Shown here: positions 50,045 through 58,593 of the stretch, one piece after another | How positions within the stretch are numbered: position 1 is the stretch's first letter | Layout of the letters: the number at the start of each line of letters is the position of its first letter | NCBI RefSeq assembly: GCF_051262515.1 | Contig: NZ_JBIMER010000002.1 | Coordinates: 124,001-188,000, forward strand | Direction: 5' to 3' | DNA: 64,000 bases | From: Arthrobacter_N sp051262515 | GTDB lineage: Bacteria > Actinomycetota > Actinomycetes > Actinomycetales > Micrococcaceae | Translations under genes and position numbers: made by a program | Notes under the pieces: generated by a model | Database searches by the model: none | Told to the model about the DNA's origin: nothing | What the model saw: the letters and a program-made list of their open reading frames with translations, nothing else

Positions 50045-50902
50045 ATGCTGATCGACCTCCACACGCATTCGAATGTCTCGGACGGCACGGAACCGCCGGC
50101 CGGCGTCATGGCGGCGGCGGCCGCCGCCGGCGTCGATGTGGTGGCGCTGACCGACCACGACCAGACCAGCGGCTGGGCCGAGGCGGCCGAGGAGGCCGCC
50201 CGCCTCGGGATGGGTCTGGTTCCGGGCATGGAGGTCTCGTGCAAGACCCGCGAGGGCGTGAGCGTCCACCTGCTCAGCTACCTGCACGATCCGGAACACG
50301 CGGGTCTCGCGGAGGAGATCGACAAGGCTCGCGACGCCCGCCTGCACCGCGCCCGTCGCATGGTCGCGCTGTTGTCGGAGGACTTCCCGGTGGACTGGGA
50401 CCTGGTCAACCGCCATCGGGCGCCCGGAGCCACGATCGGGCGCCCGCACATCGCCGATGCGCTCGTCGCGGCCGGCGTCGCGGCGGATCGTTCCGAGGCC
50501 TTCGCCACCGTGTTGACCTCCCATTCGCGTTACTACGTGGGGCACTACGCGGTGGATCCGGTCACGGCCGTGCGGCTGGTCCGCGACGCCGGTGGAGTAC
50601 CGGTGTTCGCCCACCCGGTCGCCTCGGCGCGCGGCCGCGTGGTCGACGAGTCCGTCTTCGACGACCTGATCGCCGCGGGGCTGATGGGCGTGGAGATCGA
50701 CCACCGGGACAACCCCGAGGATGGGAGGGCGTTCCTGCGTTCGCTGGCCGCGCGACACGACCTGATCGTCACGGGATCCAGTGACTACCACGGCACCGGA
50801 AAGCCCAACAGGCTGGGGGAAAACGGCACGACGCCACAGATGCTTGCGAGGATCCTCGAGGCCGGCACGGGCTCGATGCCGATTGGCGTCTCCGGCCTTT
50901 AG
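50045..50902 (+). CDS. PHP domain phosphoesterase (YciV/RNase AM-like)
   Basis: A 285-residue PHP-fold enzyme. Metal ligands are in DLHTHSNVSDGT (residues 4-15), ALTDHDQTSG, PGMEVSCK, VFAHPVASA and GSSDYHG. This arrangement matches 3',5'-nucleoside bisphosphate phosphatases such as YciV, which clean up RNA fragments and pAp. The Rossmann-like insert ATIGRPHIADALV is also typical. Monocistronic; followed by a 389-bp gap with a structured RNA. Confidence 0.88.
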   Translation: MLIDLHTHSNVSDGTEPPAGVMAAAAAAGVDVVALTDHDQTSGWAEAAEEAARLGMGLVPGMEVSCKTREGVSVHLLSYLHDPEHAGLAEEIDKARDARLHRARRMVALLSEDFPVDWDLVNRHRAPGATIGRPHIADALVAAGVAADRSEAFATVLTSHSRYYVGHYAVDPVTAVRLVRDAGGVPVFAHPVASARGRVVDESVFDDLIAAGLMGVEIDHRDNPEDGRAFLRSLAARHDLIVTGSSDYHGTGKPNRLGENGTTPQMLARILEAGTGSMPIGVSGL

Positions 50903-50961
50903 CGGGTGGCCTGCGACGCCTCACCAGGGGGCCCTCAGGGGAGCGCCCCCCCGATTCCTGT

Positions 50962-50967
50962 TAGTAT
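50962..50967 (+). promoter_or_regulatory. Putative -10 box of the symporter leader RNA
   Basis: TAGTAT, upstream of the first hairpin of the leader; a transcript start near 50974 would give a 5' UTR of about 320 nt. No convincing -35. Confidence 0.4.
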
Positions 50968-50973
50968 CAAGCG

Positions 50974-51291
50974 TTCGGTGTTGCCCTGAGCAACTACTCG
51001 TAGAGCCCGGTTCCGAGTGGATCCAGGCCAACATCGGCTTCCACTGCAGGTTGCAAGACAGCCTCTGCCCTAGACGTGGACTAGGCCCGCGGACCGCGGG
51101 TTCCACGTGCTTGCCGCGCTGTGCGCGGCCCGATTGGTCCGGTGTACGTGCCGGGTGGAAAGCGCGCCTTTAATGCGTCCCACACCGGATGCGGTTCGCC
51201 CTCACGGCGGCCAGGTAGTCGAGCCCTGACAGGCCGGCGCGCTCGCACGGGGGAGTGTTGCCGGTGGCTTCCCCCACTTGAGAGGAGAATT
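50974..51291 (+). ncRNA. Structured 5' leader RNA of unknown class before the symporter gene
   Basis: A gene-free stretch with many nested perfect stems: 50980-50984/50990-50994 (5 bp), 51016-51021/51040-51045 (6 bp), 51074-51080/51102-51108 (7 bp) enclosing 51086-51090/51096-51100 (5 bp), 51113-51119/51123-51129 (7 bp), and a longer-range 51138-51145/51182-51189 (8 bp). A g/c-rich stem (about 51249-51275) sits just before the Shine-Dalgarno gagaggag. I cannot match it to a riboswitch class I know; a T-box, guanidine-I and TPP fold were considered and do not fit. Confidence 0.45.
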
Positions 51292-52968
51292 ATGTCACCG
51301 GATGGCAACAGCCCAGCGCTGATGTCCGGCTGGATCATCATCGCCCTGCTGGTGGTGTTCTACGGAGGCACGTTCGTGATGAGCGTGGTGATTGGCAAGA
51401 AGAAGGAAAACGCCGACGGCTACATGACCGCGGGAAACAAGATCGGCTTCGGCATCTCCGCGGCCAGCATGACCGCAACCTGGATCTGGGCCGCATCGAT
51501 GTACGCGTCGGCGACCTCGGGATACACGTACGGCATTTCCGGCCCGGTCCACTACGGGCTCTGGGGCGCGTTGATGATCCTGTTCATCTACCCGTTCGGC
51601 AAGCGGATCCGCCAGGTGGCGCCGAAGGCGCACACGCTTGCCGAGGTCATGTACGCGCGCCACGGCCGTTCCAGCCAGCTGATGCTGGCCGGCTCCAACA
51701 TCCTCGGCTCCGTCATCAGTCTGACCTCCAACCTCATCGCGGGCGGCGCGCTGGTCGCGCTGCTGTCGCCGTTCAGCTTCCAGCAGGGCATTCTCGCCAT
51801 CGCGGCCGGGGTGCTTCTCTACACGCTCTGGTCCGGTTTCCGAGCGTCCGTGCTCACCGATTTCGCCCAGGTTATGGCGATGCTCGGCGCGGTGGTCATC
51901 ATCATCCCCGTGGTGTTCTTCGCCGCCGGCGGTTCCGCGATGTTCGAGGCCGGTGCGGCCAACCTCACACCGCAGCAGGGCAACTTCTTCTCCTCCGAGG
52001 CCTTCATGAACCAGGGCGCGCCGTATATCGCGGCCGTGCTGGCCTACGCGATCGGCAACCAGACCATCGCGCAGCGGCTTTTCTCCGTCCGCGAGGACCT
52101 GATCAAGCCCACGTTCGTCACCGCGACCATCGGCTACGGAGCGACCATCATCGGCGTCGGGATGCTCGGCGTCATGGCGCTGTACCTGGGCGTCGAACCG
52201 CTCAACGGCGACACGAACAACCTGATCCCGCAGATGGCGGCCACCTACCTCGGCCCCGTCCTGCTGTGCCTGTTCTTCGTCATGATCATCGGCGCGCTGT
52301 CCTCCACGGCGGACTCCGACCTGGCGGCGCTGTCTTCGATCGCGATGGCAGACCTCTACGGACAGGCCAAGGGCAAGGCCAACGCCAACCCGAAGACGAT
52401 GCTGATGGTGGGCCGCCTCACCATGGTCCTCGCGACCGGCACCGCGTTGTACTTCGCCAGTGGGCAGATGAACATCCTGGACCTGCTGGTCTTCGTCGGC
52501 GCGCTCTGGGGCTGCCTCGTCTTCCCGGTGCTGGCCAGTTTCTACTGGAACAAGGTCACGAACGCGGCCTTCACCGTGGGCGTCCTCGCCGCGATGGTCG
52601 TGTTCCTGCCGGTTCGGTTCGGCTGGATCACGATGGACGGCGTCGTCGGCTACGCGGTCGACGTCCTGTCCATCGTGGGCATCGGCGTGGTGATCGGGCT
52701 GATGGCCTTCGGGTTCTTCGGCACCCGGATCGCCCGGATCGCGGGAGCGGCGTCGGCCGCCGTCGCGGCTCCGTTCGCGTTCGGCACGCTGCACGAGTAC
52801 GCCGTGCTGAGCGGCTCACTGGTGGCGTACGCCGTCTCCACGCTGGTCTGCTACTTCATGTCGGTCCGGTCCAAGCGCGAGTTCGACTTCGACTCGATCA
52901 AGGACACGGTCGGCAACTTCGACACCCCGGAAGCCGCCACCGTCGGCGCGCCGGCACCCACCAAGTAG
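51292..52968 (+). CDS. Sodium:solute symporter family protein
   Basis: A 558-residue secondary transporter of the SSS family with about 13-15 membrane helices. The first helices carry IIIALLVVFYGGTFVMSVVI, then MTAGNKIGFGISAASMTATW and the Trp/Ala-rich region WAASMYASATSGYTYG; the family's Na+ site region includes IGALSSTADSDLAALSSI. The pattern suggests a urea, polyamine or amino-acid-type substrate, but I cannot choose. Preceded by a structured leader and followed at 9 nt by a 43-residue partner. Confidence 0.9.
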   Translation: MSPDGNSPALMSGWIIIALLVVFYGGTFVMSVVIGKKKENADGYMTAGNKIGFGISAASMTATWIWAASMYASATSGYTYGISGPVHYGLWGALMILFIYPFGKRIRQVAPKAHTLAEVMYARHGRSSQLMLAGSNILGSVISLTSNLIAGGALVALLSPFSFQQGILAIAAGVLLYTLWSGFRASVLTDFAQVMAMLGAVVIIIPVVFFAAGGSAMFEAGAANLTPQQGNFFSSEAFMNQGAPYIAAVLAYAIGNQTIAQRLFSVREDLIKPTFVTATIGYGATIIGVGMLGVMALYLGVEPLNGDTNNLIPQMAATYLGPVLLCLFFVMIIGALSSTADSDLAALSSIAMADLYGQAKGKANANPKTMLMVGRLTMVLATGTALYFASGQMNILDLLVFVGALWGCLVFPVLASFYWNKVTNAAFTVGVLAAMVVFLPVRFGWITMDGVVGYAVDVLSIVGIGVVIGLMAFGFFGTRIARIAGAASAAVAAPFAFGTLHEYAVLSGSLVAYAVSTLVCYFMSVRSKREFDFDSIKDTVGNFDTPEAATVGAPAPTK

Positions 52969-52976
52969 GGAGACCC

Positions 52977-53108
52977 ATGGAAACGTTTTTCTTGACCCTG
53001 TACGTCCTTATCTGGCCGGTCGTCGTGGCGGGCACGCTGTTCGTGATTGCCCGGGCCTTCTTCCGGGAATGGGCCCAGGCCCGCCGCGACGGTCGAAACC
53101 TGATCTAG
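52977..53108 (+). CDS. Putative transporter small subunit (MetS-like)
   Basis: A 43-residue protein: one membrane helix (FLTLYVLIWPVVVAGTLFVIA) and a short basic tail with Arg/Lys residues. Small single-helix proteins like this follow NSS or SSS transporter genes and stabilise or regulate them (MetS with MetP in Corynebacterium). The 9-nt spacing and a gggaga ribosome site make co-translation with the symporter likely. Short, but context and composition support it. Confidence 0.75.
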   Translation: METFFLTLYVLIWPVVVAGTLFVIARAFFREWAQARRDGRNLI

Positions 53109-53239
53109 CGCGCAGGCGGTTGCCGGGCGGGCCGGGTGACACCGCGTCCGTCCCGGCATCGCCCGGCAGCCGCGTCCGTCCGGGCCCGGCAAGCGACATT
53201 TCGCCCCCAGGCCTCGATGAAACTCCGTCTCATTTGCTT

Positions 53240-53252
53240 GGTACTACGTACC
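53240..53252. repeat. Inverted repeat upstream of the acyl-CoA synthetase remnant
   Basis: GGTAC-TAC-GTACC, 56 bp before the dead gene's ATG; possibly the relic of a repressor site. Confidence 0.3.
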
Positions 53253-53307
53253 GTAGGGTGCGCAGGGACACATTGCCTCCCAGGGACGCCGTCGAGGATG
53301 GAGAACC

Positions 53308-54045
53308 ATGAACATCGAGCAGGCCGCCAACCACAGCGAGCTGACCCCCTTGCCCTTCCTCCAGCGTTCGGCGGAGGTCTACCCGGACAAGCCCGCGGTC
53401 ATTCACGGAAGCCTGACGTGGACCTACCGGAGGTTCGCCGAGGAGGTCCAGCGCACCGCGAAGGCGTTGGCCGCGCGGATCGACACGGGGGACACGGTTG
53501 CCTATCTTGCCCCGAACATTCCTGAACTCCTGGTGGCACACTACGCGGTGCCGCTGGATGGCGGCGTGCTCCTGGCGCTGAACACGCGCCTCTCCGGCCG
53601 CGAGTTGGAGTACATCCTGGGGCACGCCGAGGTCTGCGAGCGGCAGGACGATTGGGACGCACCGGCCCCGGCCGAGCGGGCCGCCAGGCTGTCCCGGCAG
53701 GGCGGCGGCATGATCCAGGCCGAAAGCGCGCGCGTTGTCGACGGGGAGATGCGCGACGTACCGGCGGACGGACGCACCATGGGGGAGATCGTCCTGCGCG
53801 GAAACAACGTCATGATCGGGTATTTCAAGGACCCGGAGGCGACGGCGCGCGCTTTCGCCGGCGGCTGGTTCCACACCGGCGACCTGGGGTCATGCACCCC
53901 GACGGCTACCTACAGGTTCGCGACCGGGCCAAGGACATCGTCATCAGCGGCGGGGTCCCGGAGGAAGTGCACTTGTCGGACGCGTTGCCGCGGACGTCAA
54001 CGGGCAAGGTCCAAAAGCACGTGCTGCGCGCGGATGCGGTAGAGC
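53308..54045 (+). pseudogene. Acyl-CoA synthetase (AMP-binding family) remnant
   Basis: Intact enzymes have about 540 residues; here roughly half is missing. The frame opens with a normal N-terminus (MNIEQAANHSELTPLPFLQR through RLSGRELEYILGHAEV, about 110 residues), then jumps to the late part of the family (GEIVLRGNNVMIGYFKDPEA, TARAFAGGWFHTGDLG). A frameshift near 53890 moves the rest, MHPDGYLQVRDRAKDIVISGG, to another frame, and a second deletion brings in LPRTSTGKVQKHVLRAD. The central nucleotide-binding motif is deleted, so it cannot be active. Confidence 0.8.
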
Positions 54046-54051
54046 GGCGGA

Positions 54052-54978
54052 CTATTCGGCGCCGACGACGGCCGCGCGTGGAATCCGTTTCCGCATGACC
54101 TCGATCGCCTCGGCGTTGGCGTCGACGCACACGAAGCGCCGGCCCAGCGCCGAGGCAACGGCGCCGGTGGTGCCGGACCCGGCGAAGAAGTCCAGGACCC
54201 AGTCGCCGGGGCGGCTGCTGGCTGCGACGATCCGGCGCAGGATGCCCTCGGGCTTCTGCGTCGGATAGCCGGTCTTTTCCTTGCCGGTGGGGGAGACGAT
54301 CGTGTGCCACCAGACGTCCGTGGGCAGTTTCCCGCGGGCTACTTTTTCGGGGGTCACCAGCCCGGGGGCCATGTAGGGCTCCCGGTCCACCTCGGCGGAG
54401 TCGAAGTGGTAGGCTGCCGGGTCCTTGACGTAGACGAGGATGTTGTCGTGCTTGGCGGGCCAGCGGCTCTTCGCCCGCGCGCCGTAGTCGTAGGCCCAGA
54501 CGATCTCGTTCAGGAACGAGTCCCGACCGAAGATCGCGTCGAGCATGACCTTGGCGTAGTGCACCTCGCGGTAGTCCAGGTGCACGTACAGGGTGCCGTC
54601 GTCGGCCAGCAGCCTCCAGGCCTCGCGCAGCCGCGGCTCCAGGAACGACCAGTAGTCCGCGAACGCGTCGTCGTAGCTGCTCAGTGCCCCGCGCACGGTG
54701 GAGTAGCTGGCACCCTTGAACCCGAGCCTGTCGCCGGTGCCCGGCTCGGCCCGCACCATCTTCGTCTGCTGCCGGCTCTGCTTGCGGCCGGTGTTGAACG
54801 GCGGGTCCACATAGATGAGCGTGAACGCGCCGTCGGGCAGGGTGGGCAGGTAGTCGGCGTTCTCGGCATGCACCACGAGGTCGGGGCCGTCGGGCGTCCA
54901 GACGGTCGCGCCGGGCTCGCGGGCGAAAGCCCCGACCGTGTGGTCGGGGCCTTCGGTGTCGACGCGGTGGGGATCCAT
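54052..54978 (-). CDS. Site-specific DNA methyltransferase (orphan, beta class)
   Basis: A 308-residue N6-adenine or N4-cytosine DNA methyltransferase. Catalytic motif IV is DPPFNTG (residues 58-64); the SAM motif I, DFFAGSGTTGAVASALGRRF, comes later, giving the beta-class order. YLPTLPDGAFTLIYV and DYREVHYAKVMLDAIFG are typical of the type III-like Mod group. No restriction subunit or specificity gene is nearby, so it acts alone. The ATG lies 5 nt after the stop of the DEAD-box helicase gene, so the two are co-transcribed. Confidence 0.88.
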   Translation of the reverse strand: MDPHRVDTEGPDHTVGAFAREPGATVWTPDGPDLVVHAENADYLPTLPDGAFTLIYVDPPFNTGRKQSRQQTKMVRAEPGTGDRLGFKGASYSTVRGALSSYDDAFADYWSFLEPRLREAWRLLADDGTLYVHLDYREVHYAKVMLDAIFGRDSFLNEIVWAYDYGARAKSRWPAKHDNILVYVKDPAAYHFDSAEVDREPYMAPGLVTPEKVARGKLPTDVWWHTIVSPTGKEKTGYPTQKPEGILRRIVAASSRPGDWVLDFFAGSGTTGAVASALGRRFVCVDANAEAIEVMRKRIPRAAVVGAE

Positions 54979-54983
54979 TCCCG

Positions 54984-56696
54984 CTATTCGGACTCGGTGC
55001 GGTCCACGGCCTCGCCGTTGCGGCGGCGCGTGCGCGAACGACGCCGGCGCGTCGGCTCGACGGCATCGGACGCGGCGTTGACTTCGACGGCGGGGCCGGT
55101 GGCTCGGACCGCATCCGCGTCTTCGGCGCGGCGGCCGCGGCCTTCGCCGGTCGCCTCCTTGTTCGGGCGGTCCGCGCGGCCGTGGCTGTGTCCGTGGCGG
55201 CCACCGGATCCGCGCTCGGCGCGGTCTCCGCGGCCCTCGCGACCACGTCCACCGCGGTCCCCGCGTGAGTCGCGGTCCCCGCGTCCTCCCCGGGCGTCGC
55301 GGTCGCCCCGGACCGCCGGCTTCTTGCCGGTCTCCCCGAGATCCTCGAGCTTCTCGCCGGACAGTCCCTCGAGCACGCGCTTGTTGCGCGGCAGGCGGCC
55401 CTTGGTCCCGGCGGGAATGTGCAGATCCTCGTACAGGTGCGGCGAGGACGAGTAGGTCTCCACCGGCTCGGGCTGGTCGAGGCCGAGCGCCTTGTTGATC
55501 AGACCCCAGCGCGGGACGTCCTCCCAGTCCACGAACGTGACGGCGGTCCCCTTGTTTCCCGCGCGGCCGGTGCGGCCCACGCGGTGGAGGTAGGTCTTCT
55601 CGTCCTCGGGGCACTGCAGGTTGATGACGTGGGTGACGTCGTCGACGTCGATGCCGCGGGCGGCCACGTCGGTGGCGACGAGTACGTCGACCTTGTTGTT
55701 GCGGAACGCGCGCAGGGCCTGCTCGCGCGCGCCCTGCCCGAGGTCTCCGTGGATGGAACCGGCGGCGAAGCCGCGGTCCATCAGTTCCTCGCTGAGCTTG
55801 GCGGCCGACCGCTTGGTCTTGGTGAAGATGATCGTGCGTCCGCGGCCCTCGGACTGCAGGATGCGGGAGACGACCTCGTCCTTGTCCAACTGGTGAGCCC
55901 GGTAGATGACCTGGCGGATGTCCTTCTTGGTGATGCCGTCGTCCTCGGGATCCGCGGCGCGGATGTGCGTGGGGTGGCTCATGTAGCGGCGGGCCATGGC
56001 GACGACCGGGCCGGGCATCGTGGCGGAGAAGAGCATTGTCTGACGGACCGACGGCGTCGCGCCCAGCAGGGTCTCGACGTCGGGCAGGAACCCGAGGTCC
56101 AACATCTCGTCGGCCTCGTCCAGCACCACGATGCGCACGTTCTTCAGGTTCAGGTGCTTCTGCTTGAACAGGTCGATCAGGCGCCCCGGGGTGCCGACGA
56201 CGATCTCGACGCCGGACTGCAGCTGCTCGATCTGCGGCTCGTACGCGCGGCCGCCGTAGATCGTTGCGATGCGCGCGTTGCGCTGCGTGGATGCCTTGGC
56301 GATGTCCGCGGCGACCTGCACGGCGAGTTCGCGCGTCGGGGCGACGATGAGTGCCTGCGGGGCGCCCGGAACCGGGAGCTGGTCGTAGCCGGCGTCGTCC
56401 GGACCCACCACGCGCTGCAGCGCGGGGATGCCGAAGCCGAACGTCTTGCCGGTGCCCGTCTTGGCCTGGCCGATGATGTCGTGGCCGCCGAGGGCGATCG
56501 GCAGGGTCATGGACTGGATGGGGAAGGGATGCAGGATCCCAGCGGCGGCGAGCGAGTCCACGATGTCCTGGCGGACTCCGAAGTCGGCGAACGTCTGCTC
56601 GGGGATCTCGTGGGGGACCTCGTCGGTCGCGAGTACTTCCTCGACCTCCATCTCCTCGGCGCCGCCGTCGGCCGTCAAATGCTGTTCATTGCTCAA
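54984..56696 (-). CDS. DEAD-box ATP-dependent RNA helicase
   Basis: A 570-residue RNA helicase. Domain 1 has the Q-motif region (QTFADFGVRQDIVDSLAAAG), AKTGTGKT, PTRELA, DEAD and SAT; domain 2 has VATDVAARGIDVDDVTHVIN and HRVGRTGRAG. The C-terminal 110 residues are an RGG/RGD-rich basic tail (GDRDARGGRGDRDSRGDRGG) expected to bind RNA. The apparent start is TTG at 56694-56696. It heads a two-gene operon with the DNA methyltransferase and has a long (about 280 nt) upstream region before the TPP riboswitch. Confidence 0.9.
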   Translation of the reverse strand: MSNEQHLTADGGAEEMEVEEVLATDEVPHEIPEQTFADFGVRQDIVDSLAAAGILHPFPIQSMTLPIALGGHDIIGQAKTGTGKTFGFGIPALQRVVGPDDAGYDQLPVPGAPQALIVAPTRELAVQVAADIAKASTQRNARIATIYGGRAYEPQIEQLQSGVEIVVGTPGRLIDLFKQKHLNLKNVRIVVLDEADEMLDLGFLPDVETLLGATPSVRQTMLFSATMPGPVVAMARRYMSHPTHIRAADPEDDGITKKDIRQVIYRAHQLDKDEVVSRILQSEGRGRTIIFTKTKRSAAKLSEELMDRGFAAGSIHGDLGQGAREQALRAFRNNKVDVLVATDVAARGIDVDDVTHVINLQCPEDEKTYLHRVGRTGRAGNKGTAVTFVDWEDVPRWGLINKALGLDQPEPVETYSSSPHLYEDLHIPAGTKGRLPRNKRVLEGLSGEKLEDLGETGKKPAVRGDRDARGGRGDRDSRGDRGGRGREGRGDRAERGSGGRHGHSHGRADRPNKEATGEGRGRRAEDADAVRATGPAVEVNAASDAVEPTRRRRSRTRRRNGEAVDRTESE

Positions 56697-56966
56697 TTGG
56701 TTCTCAGTTCTTTAAGGCACCGGCCACGGGCGTGCTCGACGTGCACCGCCGTTGTGGGCGGGACGGAGTCCACCGCGAAAGCGGCGCATCCAGCGGAGCC
56801 GATCGCGGGCTTGCAAGCGCGGTGTTCGCGCCGGGGTGCAGGTTCGCTGGGAATCGCTGCCAAGAAAATGCGTATGGGTACGACCGGGCATCCTTGTCTA
56901 CGCGACCCAGTCTAGCGCGCCGCGGCAAAACCCCGGGGCAGTGACGGTAGCCGGCCCCGCCGCGCC

Positions 56967-56972
56967 TAGACT
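56967..56972 (+). promoter_or_regulatory. Putative -10 box of the thi operon
   Basis: TAGACT just upstream of the riboswitch; a GTGACG at 56941-56946 is a possible but distant (20 nt) -35. Confidence 0.35.
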
Positions 56973-56975
56973 GGT

Positions 56976-57083
56976 GGGGAACCACGGGAGCCCGCCAACG
57001 GGCTGAGAGGGCACTGCCGGGCACACTCCGGCACCGGTGCCGACCGCTTAACCTGATCCGGATCATGCCGGCGGAGGGAGGGA
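56976..57083 (+). promoter_or_regulatory. TPP riboswitch (THI element)
   Basis: The conserved core is present: acgggag, then ctgagagg (57003-57010) for the pyrimidine pocket, and ccgcttaacctgatccgg (57043-57060) with gatcatgccggcggaggga closing the aptamer. The Shine-Dalgarno-like ggagggaggg (57073-57082) lies at its 3' edge, so TPP binding should hide it and reduce translation of thiO. Confidence 0.93.
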
Positions 57084-57091
57084 ACGTCGCG

Positions 57092-58333
57092 ATGCGCTGC
57101 GTAGTTGTCGGTGCGGGAATCATCGGATTGTCGATCGCCTGGGAGTTGACCCGCCGCGGCGCCGAGGTGGTCGTCCTCGACCCCGCGCCGGCGTCGGGCG
57201 CCACCCGCGCCGCCGCCGGGATGCTGGCGGCCGTTAGCGAATTCCATTACCAGGAGCTCGATCTCCTGAACCTGTCCGTACCCGCGGCGCGGCGTTGGCC
57301 GGGATGGGCGGCCGAGTTGTCCGACGCCTCCGGGGTGGAGCCCGGCTTCGCGGCCCGCGGGACAATCGCCGTGGCGGCGGATTCCGCCGACCGCGAGACG
57401 CTGGCGGACCTTCGGCGGGCACAGTCGGCGGCCGGGATGGACGTCGAGGAACTCACCGTGCGCGGTGCCCGCACGGCCGAACCCATGCTTTCCCCGCGGC
57501 TCGCTGGCGCGTTTGTGGCGCAGTCGGACGGCCAGACGGATCCCCGGCGCACGGCGGCTGCCCTGCGCGAGGCGCTGGCGCGATCACCGGGCGCGCGGTT
57601 TCTGTCCGGCACGGCGCTGCGCTGCGTGGCCGGAGCCAATCCGGCCGTGGAGTACGACGGCGGTCGGCTCGCCTGCGACGAAATCGTCCTGGCCGGCGGA
57701 CTGGGCCTGCGCGGCGCGGGGCGCGGAGCGGCCCCGGGCGCGGAAGCGAACGGAACGTGGGCCGGACCGTTGCTGGAGGGCCTGCCGACGACGCTGCGCC
57801 TGCCGGTGCGCCCCGTGTACGGCGACGTGCTGCGGCTGGGCACGCCCCGCGGCGGTCCCCGATTGGCCGGCACGACGATCCGCGGGCTGGTGGGAGGCCA
57901 CGGCGTGTACGTCGTCCCCCGCGACTCCGGCGAGGTGGTCGTCGGCGCCACCGAGCGGGAGGACGGCCGGGCGGCGGTCAGCGCCGGGGGAGTCCAGCGA
58001 CTCCTCCGCGACGCGCTCCGGTTGGTTCCGGTCCTCGGGGAGTTCGACCTCGTGGAATCCATTGCCCGCGCGCGCCCCGGGACGCCGGACAACCTGCCGC
58101 TGCTGGGCCGGGCCGCTCCCGGACTGGTGGTCGCCACCGGCTTCCACCGCCACGGCGTTCTCCTGAGTCCGCAGGCGGCGGCCGTCGTCGCGGAACTCTT
58201 GGGTGGGCAACGCGCCGAGGACCCGCCGGGAGGCTCCGGCGTCGTGCCGTCAGGCCCTGGGCCAACCCGCCCCGCCGCTTTTGACCCCGCACCATTTGAC
58301 CCCGCACCATTCGACCCTTGGAGGTTCTCGTGA
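57092..58333 (+). CDS. thiO: Glycine oxidase ThiO
   Basis: A 413-residue FAD enzyme that oxidises glycine to dehydroglycine for thiazole synthesis. The N-terminal GxGxxG is VVGAGIIGLSIAWELTRRG, and the C-terminal FAD segment is GLVVATGFHRHGVLLSPQAA. The ATG at 57092 lies just after the riboswitch; an in-frame ATG at 57065 is inside the aptamer and unlikely. The C-terminus carries a short repeat (FDPAPFDPAPFDPW). Its stop overlaps thiS (GTGA). Confidence 0.9.
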   Translation: MRCVVVGAGIIGLSIAWELTRRGAEVVVLDPAPASGATRAAAGMLAAVSEFHYQELDLLNLSVPAARRWPGWAAELSDASGVEPGFAARGTIAVAADSADRETLADLRRAQSAAGMDVEELTVRGARTAEPMLSPRLAGAFVAQSDGQTDPRRTAAALREALARSPGARFLSGTALRCVAGANPAVEYDGGRLACDEIVLAGGLGLRGAGRGAAPGAEANGTWAGPLLEGLPTTLRLPVRPVYGDVLRLGTPRGGPRLAGTTIRGLVGGHGVYVVPRDSGEVVVGATEREDGRAAVSAGGVQRLLRDALRLVPVLGEFDLVESIARARPGTPDNLPLLGRAAPGLVVATGFHRHGVLLSPQAAAVVAELLGGQRAEDPPGGSGVVPSGPGPTRPAAFDPAPFDPAPFDPWRFS

Positions 58334-58593
58334 CTACCACCCGACCCGCACCCGCACACGCACCCGTCACCGTCAACGGTTCGCCGGTTACGGATGCCCC
58401 AGAAAACGTCCTCGTTCTCGTGGCCAGGCACACCGGGCGCGCCCTGCTGCCCGACGGGCATCCAGAGGACGGCGGAAGGCTGGGCCTCGCGGTGGCGCTC
58501 AACGGCACCGTGGTGCCGCGGTCCATGTGGGGATCGACGCCGCTGGCCGCGGGCGACCGCGCAGAACTGCTTTCGGCGGTGCAGGGTGGATAG
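58330..58593 (+). CDS. thiS: Sulfur carrier protein ThiS
   Basis: An 87-residue ubiquitin-like carrier ending in the required Gly-Gly (LLSAVQGG), which becomes a thiocarboxylate. VALNGTVVPRSMWGSTPLAA then GDRAELLSAVQG matches ThiS. About 15 N-terminal residues (TTRPAPAHAPVTV) extend beyond the usual 66-residue form. The GTG start has ggagg about 6 nt upstream and overlaps the thiO stop; the 3' end overlaps thiG by 8 bp. Confidence 0.9.
   Translation: MTTTRPAPAHAPVTVNGSPVTDAPENVLVLVARHTGRALLPDGHPEDGGRLGLAVALNGTVVPRSMWGSTPLAAGDRAELLSAVQGG

Noticed and set aside
51070..51115. T-box-like ggaccgcggg segment in the symporter leader
   Set aside because: The TGGNACCGCG antiterminator bulge and a stem I specifier loop are not present; only a partial string match.
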